This document shows, piece after piece, positions 56,851 through 64,000 of a DNA stretch of 64,000 nucleotides; positions within the stretch are counted from its first letter, which is position 1, and each line of letters begins with the position of its first letter. The notes beneath the pieces were generated by a model. The model saw only the letters and a list, made by a program, of their open reading frames with translations, made no database searches and was not told the origin of the DNA. The DNA lies in the NCBI RefSeq assembly GCF_019703515.2, contig NC_059379.1, positions 25,298,380 to 25,362,379 of the forward strand, in the 5' to 3' direction. Made by a program: the position numbers and the translations under genes. The stretch comes from Myxocyprinus asiaticus (Eukaryota > Chordata > Actinopteri > Cypriniformes > Catostomidae).

Positions 56851-57539
56851 AAATGGCCAGATCTTGCAATGACACTACCCTCATTCCCCGTCTGTCCACT
56901 CACTTCCTCTTCCCCTGACTCCGTTCCATGGCACCTCACCCTTGCATTCCATCTTCTAGCACACCAGGCGGTGCTGCAGTGCCAGAAACAAAAACAGGAA
57001 GTGGAAACTCTGAAGCAGGAAGTGCAGTAACTCCCTTAACTGAACATTAAGGGAATCCTCTATTTTCCAGAAATATTCCTGACTAATAAACCTTTCCAAA
57101 ATTTAGCCAGTTACCTTCAATAGACTGTCTGAACACCTTTAGTCCTTCCCAGAAATCTCTCCTACCACTTCCTTAACTCATGTTTACTTGTTCCGTCTCC
57201 AAGGTAACACTTCCTGCTCCAGTTTCCCTGAAGTATGTCAAAACTCCACTGTCCTTCTGTCCTATTTTTCTTTCTGCCCTTACACCTGGAAACAGCATTG
57301 ACCTTGACCATGGAAAATGCATAAGGAAGTACTATCCAAACGAAGAAAAGATAAAGATGGAGAACAAAATCGAAAGGAAATGAGAGCAGACAATAGGAAT
57401 TTGTTGGTACAGTTGGTACATGTGGAGACATGTTACAAGGACAATGGCTGACACAGAGAGTGAAGAACAAATAGCAAAAGGTGGAAAAAAACACAGTCAA
57501 GCAGGGAGAGGCGTAAGAAGAAGTGAAGGACAGAGACTA
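56851..57539. other. No gene recognised
   Basis: Intronic or intergenic sequence with a few short open frames on both strands that show no protein-like pattern. Confidence 0.4.
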
Positions 57540-57812
57540 AAGGGCTGTTCAGACCACATGCATTATTGCGCTAAAAAAGATAAATGCAGCGAAAAATGAA
57601 ACAGAATGCATGCGTCTCAAGACGCATTTTTAAAAGTTCATTTAAATTGACACTGCCTCTTATAAACATTGCTCTCATGCGCAAGACGCTGAATAACCAG
57701 CGAGATGCGGCGCAATGTTTAAAGACGCCCATCAAGTGCATGTTCACTTACAAAACTATATAAAAACCGAGCAGACAGATGCTAAAAAACATTTGGTGTG
57801 AACGGCCCCTAA
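57540..57812. repeat. Small MITE (GGGCTGTTCAGACCACATGC ends)
   Basis: Left AAAGGGCTGTTCAGACCACA and right TTTGGTGTGAACGGCCCCTA are imperfect inverted repeats. 'gcgtctcaagacgc' in the middle is palindromic. Confidence 0.55.
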
Positions 57813-58814
57813 GAAAACAAATGGGGGTGTTGTAAGTGATGGAGCTATTACTTCAAAATGACAGGATTCCTCATTGCGTTCCAGGACAGGGCATGACACA
57901 CCGTGGTGACGATACACACACAAGTGTTAGGCTACATTCCAGTGATTTCATACACAAAAGATAAAAGTACATTAGATCTTATTGGAGTGAACAAATTGAA
58001 ATTTCTCTAGTTAACATTAATGTTTAAATTGGATTGGACTTGACTGGACAGGCACGATCATTAGAAAAATAGTAAATTTTTCCAACACTTAGGTTGTCTG
58101 TTTAAATTAAATCCCATATAGCTTTCAGGCATCTGACCTATTTCTCACCTGCTCATTACAGCTGCTCATCATTGGTGAAAACCAATCAGATAACATTTTA
58201 GGTAAAGCAGGAAGTTCTGTGGCCAATAAACATGCAGTCCATGTTCAGTCGTTGTGCTTTGGGGGAGAACAGAAATAGGTCTACAAGATTGTGGAGCACA
58301 TACTGTGATTCACTCCCACCATCATACATATGCAACAAACACGCAAACGCTTACTCTAGGCATGGGAGCCACTCTGAATCTTTTCCTCTCCACTTGGCTT
58401 TAGCTCCTCTCCAAGCACCCCTTACATAAGCCACACCAAGACAAACCACCAGTTTTAAAGTCTAGAAAGCAAATGTGAACGCATTACACAGGCCAGCCTA
58501 AAAACATCAATCAGAGCCACATACCTACTGAGCGACGCAACACATGAGCACTGTAGCCAGACACACAGCTGAGTTTTGCGTTACACGTTGATTAAAGACC
58601 TACAGTACACACACAAACAAAAAGCAGTTCACAAACGACCTGACTGGAAAACATAATGCCATTGTTTTTAAATTTTCTCCGGAAACTGGAGCTGAATTTG
58701 CTTTTGACAAAACAAGACGGGTGACGTGATGCATTTGAAAATTACATCCCTGTTGCAAAGATCAGCATATGTTGTGTTTTGGATGCTGGAATGCCATCAT
58801 CGCTTCCAGATTTC

Positions 58815-58985
58815 TTAATAAGCTTAACCAGTCAGCCTCCCAAGGTCAACCAGCTTCATCAGAAAGACCATGAAGGTTATCCAGCATCTTTTGCTGGTGA
58901 ACAACATGGATATGCTTGTCCACCAGCTAGGCCAGCACAAAACCAGCATTAACCAGCTTGGACCAGCATGGAAATTCACGTTGGC
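58815..58985. repeat. ACCAGC-rich repeat
   Basis: CCAGC and GCTGG words recur on both strands ('aaccagcttcatc', 'ttatccagcatcttttgctgg', 'accagcttggaccagcatgg'). It looks like a low-complexity or minisatellite-type repeat and makes the overlapping open frame on the minus strand untrustworthy. Confidence 0.6.
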
Positions 58986-59036
58986 CAAAAATGGCTTCAG
59001 CTTTAATGAGGTATTGTATTGTAGTTGATCTCTTAC

Positions 59037-59052
59037 CCTTCTCTGATCCCAT
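59037..59052 (-). CDS. arhgap23: Tentative arhgap23 first coding exon
   Basis: On the minus strand ATGGGATCAGAGAAGG is followed by a GTAAGAG donor. It ends in phase 1 and joins in frame to the acceptor at 53540 (TAAAG/GC), reading [17 protein letters not shown]. The sequence just upstream (to about 59230) is richer in GC than its surroundings, as a first exon often is, and the frame is open further upstream. The 5.5-kb gap and short coding part make this a proposal only. Confidence 0.35.
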
Positions 59053-59249
59053 TGCATCGTGCCAGTTCCAGAAATCTGTACGTAGTGTGGCTGGACACCA
59101 GTGCTCCTCAGAATGGCCAACCATATGCAGCGAGGCTCCGGATCGCTGCAATCCACGCCCACTGAGAACTCAAAACACCACTCCTTACCCACCGGAGCTG
59201 GGACCCTGGATACATACCGCTTTACTGAACACATAATCAGCCTGTCTGA

Positions 59250-60550
59250 ACATAGGGGACCACCAGGTCCTCCATCACAGGGCAGAATGCAGCAAGGTCA
59301 GCTGGCCACAGAGATTACACCCATGAACGTAAATTTTTGCTCACCTCCTCTTGGACATGAGCACTTGTCCCTTGGTGATCAACAAGTCAACAATTCATCA
59401 AAAGATTTCAGAGTAATTTCTAATGATTTTGAGATATGATGATCCACAGAGCAAAATAATCCCATTCTTGGCTTTCCACCCTGGTTTGTCCAGGAATTAT
59501 TTGTAGATCCATCCTTGTAGATCAATAGATCTTCACACATTTTGTAGTAGTGACCGATAAAAGTGTTAACCAACAAAAAACACCATAAGAGTAGAAAAGC
59601 TATTAACTTTTTTTTTCTTTTTCTCCTAACGTCCTCAGCGATCTGGTAATGCTTTAGGACACTGCTCTTCATTCTCCATTGTCTACAGGCTCAGGGTAGA
59701 TATAGAGTCACCTCTCTTCCTTCTCGCTTACAAATATGTCCCCTTCTTCTGCAAGTGACGATACATTCTTCTTAATAGAGATTAATCCGGCACATTCCCT
59801 TGACAATCTACAATATGATTCAGAGCTTCTGGAAGGTCTCCCTTTCAGCAAAATCTTTCATTCATATAGCTTACCTTGCATGGCTAAAGTGGAATGAATC
59901 ATAGTCATCTGCTCTTCATCTCAGATTGGTCTGTAGGTTGTTGTACGCTACAGACTTCAGAAATGAATAATGCCAGTGTTGAGGCAGCCAGTCAAATCAA
60001 AACTAGGTGGAAAAGTCTGCTATCCAAAGCTGTTGTCCAAAATAAGTTTGAAAAGGCTGAGCAATATGCGGTCCACTTTGAACTGTTACAATCCATTTGA
60101 ATCTACAATCAGCAGTATCACATCCAAGTAATTTGTAATTTTTTCCTAGTTCAGTCCTCCAATGTCCAATTGCTTTGCTTCTCTGACCAATGAGTGGCTT
60201 TCCAGAGCTTAGAGTTCAACCTTTTTTCACAAAGCAGCAGTCGTTGTATCTGTCAGCTCAGTGTAAACTCTGCCAAACACGACAAATGGGGGGTTCAGTC
60301 TCTCTTATTTTCCATCCCTCAATACCTTTCTCCACCTCTCTTTCCTGATCCACTCTATCCCAAACCCAGTCCATCATGCTGGTAGTATGCTGAGCACCTC
60401 TTTGCATTCAGGCACACATCTCTCTCTCTCTCTCTCTCTTTATGCCTCCCTCTAGTTGACTTGCCCTGCTTCTCTGTCAGCTCATTTTAGACTCAGAGAC
60501 CTGGCCGTGGCTGCTGGTTTCCTACAAAACTACAAATGAAGAGGATAAAT
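59250..60550. other. Upstream of the tentative first exon, no gene recognised
   Basis: Apart from a (CT)n run at 60419-60439 I see no exon or element with defined ends. An arhgap23 promoter could lie here but no motif fixes it. Confidence 0.35.
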
Positions 60551-60552
60551 CC

Positions 60553-60652
60553 AGCAACTCTTGTTGAAGGGAGAACATTTATTTAAATAAAACCGACATG
60601 TTTCGGCACACAGGCCTTCATCAGGGTTAACAAGGTTAAAAGAAAACTTGTG
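60553..60652. repeat. Dispersed repeat with TTTCGGCACACAGGCCTTCATCAGG
   Basis: The minus strand reads CCTGATGAAGGCCTGTGTGC followed by CGAAACATGTCGG. This phrase is familiar from repeats in many animal genomes. The family name and borders are uncertain. Confidence 0.55.
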
Positions 60653-60723
60653 CAGAGCTGTTATTTGAATGCAAACAAGGGTAAGATCCAGCCACTGAAA
60701 TGAACAGGATAATCATCAGCCAC

Positions 60724-62281
60724 TAGGGCTGGGACGATTCATCGACGTAATCGACGTCATCGATTACAGAAATACGTCGATTTGCATAACATGCGTCGGC
60801 ATGTCGCAATGGAGTAATTAAAATGGCAGCGCCATTTAAATATGGATTCCCCCGAAGAACAAGCTGCAGCTAAAAAAAACTTGCCTACGGTCATCTAAAG
60901 CATGGGAGTATTTTAGCCAGAGACCCAACAATGTGGTGCTGTGTAAGCTATGCAAATTGGAAATGGCTTATCACAGCAGTACAACCGCCATGAACGAAAA
61001 CTTGAAGCGAAAGCATCCCGGAGCACTTTGTCAAGATGGCAGCAAGGCAGCACCGTAAGTCCAGTTTACTTTTTGTCCCCGCCCAGGCATGACATATTAG
61101 TATTACAACACTTGTTTCTGTTAGTAGTAGTCACTTTAAATTGATTTTATAAATGTTTCCTCATCGCCCCCATGTTAAAAGTAATTTCTGCACCGCTGCT
61201 AACGTAGGGTTACCATACGTCCTCTTTTTCCCGGACATGTCCTCTTTTTTGGACCTTAAAAAAGCGTCCGGCCGGGATTTCTACATTTGCAAAAATGTCC
61301 AGGATTCGGCTTTAGTTGCATTATGATGCGCATCTGGTCTAACACTTCACTGTGTGTGCGCGCATATTTGCATTGCTTTAACCCCTCTTTGTAAGTCCCG
61401 CCTTCTCACACACACCAATTGGTCAATTATAAGAGGCTTGCAGCAACTACTGGCCAAATTCCTGCCTGTCAATCTCTCCGCGAACGCGCAAAGCACTGTT
61501 GTGTTCGGCATCAAACAGTTGCTTAGCAGCAGCAAATGACAGCTGTGTGGAAACAATGCCCAAATGAAAGTGCAAATTTACAAAATATTTTAACAAAAAA
61601 TTCCCATGCTTTCGTCCAGGTCGAGATCCGTAGGAAGCAGAATGTATGACATGTTAAGCTGGCACTTAAGTGTCAGTTGCTAATAAAGGTGCAAGTGATT
61701 TAGAAGCACGCATTAGCTCTGCAAAGCGTAAAGGGTCAGCAAAAGGTTAAAGTTCATCAGGTAAATTAACTGACTACTTTTTGCGACCAGGTAAAATTGT
61801 TATCACATTGCTTCATTTTCCATGGCCATTCAAAATAATAGTAACAGTTAATGAAGGTACACTCATGGCATCAAATATTTTATTTTAGTACATGGACATT
61901 CAAAAGAATGTTGGAAATTTGTATTTATTTATATATATATATTATGTTATGCTAATAGAGTGTCTTTTTCACTGTATTAAAGTTTGCATTCATAGTAACA
62001 CTGTTTTTTGTTGCAGAATAATGCCCTGCAGTGCACACTTTGTTTCTTGTACATTTGTTTGTGTTTAAGAGAAGATGATTGAATAAAATATAGAAATATT
62101 AATGACAAGTTTTTTATATTTATTTTGGGTTAATTAATTAATATATTGATTATATATTAATCAAGTAATAATTATAACAAATCTTTAGAATAATCGGCAA
62201 ATTAGTCATTAGATTAATCGACTAATCGGAAAAAGAATCATTAGATTAATCGATAAAAAATAATCATTAGGTGCAGCCCTA
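60724..62281 (+). mobile_element. hAT element with BED-finger remnant
   Basis: Left end TAGGGCTGGGACGATTCATC, right end AATCATTAGGTGCAGCCCTA; flanks TCAGCCAC (60716-60723) and TCGGCCAC (62282-62289) form an 8-bp target duplication with one mismatch. Sub-terminal ATCGA/TCGAT repeats occur at both ends. Length 1,558 bp. Only the first part of a transposase gene remains (about 60885-61050); the rest is noncoding. Confidence 0.88.
60885..61050 (+). pseudogene. BED zinc finger of a hAT transposase, fragment
   Basis: Reading [40 protein letters not shown] and HPGALCQDG gives a BED-type finger: the WEYF start, the CKLC cysteine pair and a final His in KRKH. The first zinc-binding His of the C-terminal pair (normally H before LKRKH) is Asn here, so the finger probably cannot hold zinc. 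No catalytic domain follows. Confidence 0.75.
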
Positions 62282-62289
62282 TCGGCCAC

Positions 62290-62795
62290 CAATCAGAACA
62301 CACCAATCTGGTTGTGCAAAACAAAAATCTGGGTTACAGTGAGGTGCTTACAATTGAAGTGAATGGGGACTAATCCAGAAATGTTAAAATACTCATTGTT
62401 TCAAAAGTATAGCTGTCAATTGAGCATAACTTGTAATGTACCAGGTTCAGTGGTGAGGAAGAAATGCTTGTATGATTCATTAAAGAACATATTTTTTTAT
62501 TAATTAAATATTGCACAGAGGACAATAAACATTAGAGTAGGCCTTACTACCCTTTATTGGCTCATTCTGATTGGTCAGTCATTGTATTCATAGGTCAAAT
62601 GTTGTTGGTTTTTCGTGTTTTGTTAAAGTAATGGTTACATTATGGCTAACATTAAACACCTAACAGCTCGAGCTGGGCTTGAGCTCTAAGATCCACCTCC
62701 ATTCCCCCCAATATAAGAAATATAAAGGTGGAGATGGGGAGGTAGAGGGATGCCGGTGTGAGGGAAGCACAGCCACTTTTATATCCTTAGGGTAT
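62290..62795. other. No gene recognised
   Basis: Short words shared with the palindromic element at 32729-33228 ('gtgaatggggac', 'tgtttcaaaagtat') suggest a decayed repeat. Nothing else is supported. Confidence 0.35.
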
Positions 62796-62932
62796 GCAGT
62801 GCTGTGAAAAAGTATTTGCCCCCTTCCTGATTTCTTCTATTTTTGTGTATTTTTCATACTTAATTGTTTTAGATCTTCAAACGAGACATGACATAAACAA
62901 AGGAAACCTGAGTAAACACAAAATACAGCTTT

Positions 62933-62934
<2 letters not shown>

Positions 62935-62994
<60 letters not shown>
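62935..62994. repeat. (TA)n microsatellite
   Basis: About 30 TA units, inside the Tc1-like element between its terminal repeat and the transposase stop. Confidence 0.95.
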
Positions 62995-63003
<9 letters not shown>

Positions 63004-63009
63004 TTTTTA

Positions 63010-64000
63010 ACTTAATAGCTGGTTGTGCCACCTTTAGCAGCAACAACTGCAACCAAACACTTCCGATAACTGGAGATCAGTCTTTCACAATGCTGTGGTG
63101 GAATTTTGGCCCACTCTTCTTTGCAGAGCTGCTTTAGTTCAGCCATATTGGAGGGTTTTCAAGCATGAACTGCCCGTTTAAGGTCCTGCCACAGCATCTC
63201 AATCGGGTTCAAGTCAGGACTTTGACTAGGCCACTCCAAAACTTTAATTTTGCTTCTTTTGAGCCATTCAGAGGTGGAATTACTCCTATGCTTTGAATCA
63301 TTGTCTTGCTGCATAATGCAGTTGTGCTAGAGCTTCAAATCACAGACTGATAGCCAGACATTCTCCTTTAGGATTTTCTGGTAGAGAGCAGAATTCATGT
63401 TTCCCTCAATTATTGCAAGTCACCCTGGCCCTGAAGCAGCAAAGCATCCCCACACCATCACACTTGCTTGACCGTAGGTATGATGTTCTTTTTATGGAAT
63501 TCTGTGTTTGATTTACAGCAGATTTAATGGGACCCCTGTCTTCCAAACAGTTCCACTTTCAACTCATCAGTCCACAGAACATTCTCCCAAAAGGTTTGAG
63601 GATCATCAAGGTGTGTTTTGGCAAAATTCAGACGAGCCTTAATGTTCTTCTGGGTTAGCAGTGGTTTTCACCTCGCCACTCTTCCATGGATGGCATTTTT
63701 GGCCAGTGTATTTCTGATAGCGAAGTCATGAACTGTGCCTTTTATTGATGCGAGAAGGCCTGCAGTTCCTTGGATGTTGTTTTTGGCTTTTTTGTTACTT
63801 CCTGGATGAGTCTTCGCTGTGCTCTTGGAGGAATTTTTGGAAGGATGGCCACTTCTGGGAAGGTTCAATACTGTGCCAAGTTTTCTCCATTTGGAGATAA
63901 TGGCTCTCACTGTGGTTCTTTGTAGTCCCAGAGCCTTTGAAATAGTTTTGTAACCCTTCCCAGACTGATTTATTTCAATCACCTTTTTCCTCATCATTTC
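63010..64000 (-). pseudogene. Tc1-like transposase, degenerate
   Basis: The N-terminal part is open from the window edge to about 63668: MMRKKVIEINQSGKGYKTIS, then GLQRTTVRAIISKWRKLG, a helix-turn-helix with the spacing of Tc1 transposases. Further on, the three catalytic positions survive as WTDE, QQDND and NPIEMLW. They are separated by frameshifts and several stops, including one directly after LKRAVHA. The C-terminus (KEEWAKIPPQ ... AAKGGTTSY) is still readable. An old, inactive copy that kept its catalytic triad, unlike the copy at 3449. Confidence 0.82.

Larger units (their letters stand above)
62797..64000 (-). mobile_element. Tc1-like transposon, right end cut by window edge
   Basis: The left terminus CAGTGCTGTGAAAAAGTATT with TGCCCCC is a Tc1-type terminal repeat (here the transposon 3' end, since the transposase reads leftward). 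A (TA)n tract separates it from the coding part. It is a different family from the Tc1 copy at 3088, as the ends differ. The other terminal repeat lies beyond 64000. Confidence 0.85.

Noticed and set aside
58824..59234. Open frame of 136 codons on the minus strand
   Set aside because: It runs through an ACCAGC-rich repeat and shows no protein family pattern. Only a short part is kept as a tentative arhgap23 exon, in another frame.

Overview
The window is vertebrate nuclear DNA, most likely from a cyprinid fish. It has multi-exon genes with long introns. It also has dozens of short inverted-repeat DNA transposons with ends reading GGGATAGTTCACCCAAAAATG, a tRNA-derived SINE, Tc1-like and hAT-like transposons, and CA and TA microsatellites. 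This repeat mix is typical of the carp/zebrafish lineage. The species was not determined. A damaged plcd3 copy would fit a genome with duplicated genes (carp or goldfish type), but that is inference.

Layout. (1) 863-9948, minus: the first three coding exons of plcd3 (phospholipase C delta 3); the rest lies beyond the left edge. The third exon carries a frame-breaking deletion in the PH domain and lacks a normal splice donor, so this copy looks like a pseudogene. Its introns hold a chimera of a Tc1 transposon and a Ty3/gypsy retrotransposon, and a hAT element with matching target duplications. (2) 12.4-19.8 kb, plus: acbd4, head to head with plcd3 and readable from acyl-CoA-binding domain to C-terminal membrane anchor (399 residues). 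(3) 21.2-23.7 kb, plus: hexim1, one GC-rich coding exon (336 residues) behind a CpG-rich promoter and a probable 5' UTR intron. (4) 27.2 kb to at least 53.5 kb, minus: arhgap23, a PDZ-PH-RhoGAP protein. I place 23 exons with consistent phases plus a tentative first exon at about 59.04 kb, giving about 1,508 residues. (5) 53.6-64 kb: repeats only, including a hAT element with a decayed BED finger and a decayed Tc1 element running off the right edge.

The genes do not form one pathway. PLCD3 cleaves PIP2, ACBD4 binds acyl-CoA and probably tethers peroxisomes to the ER, HEXIM1 inhibits P-TEFb, and ARHGAP23 switches off Rho-type GTPases. The order plcd3-acbd4-hexim1 matches the human 17q21.31 block as I remember it; arhgap23 next door is a linkage that human keeps only at chromosome level (17q12).

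Exon positions come from reading splice signals and reading frame by eye. Repeat borders are approximate unless a target-site duplication is quoted. I found no clearly new biological system. The most informative items are the broken plcd3 exon, the Tc1/gypsy fusion, the FFAT-like motif in acbd4 and the nested transposon stacks.
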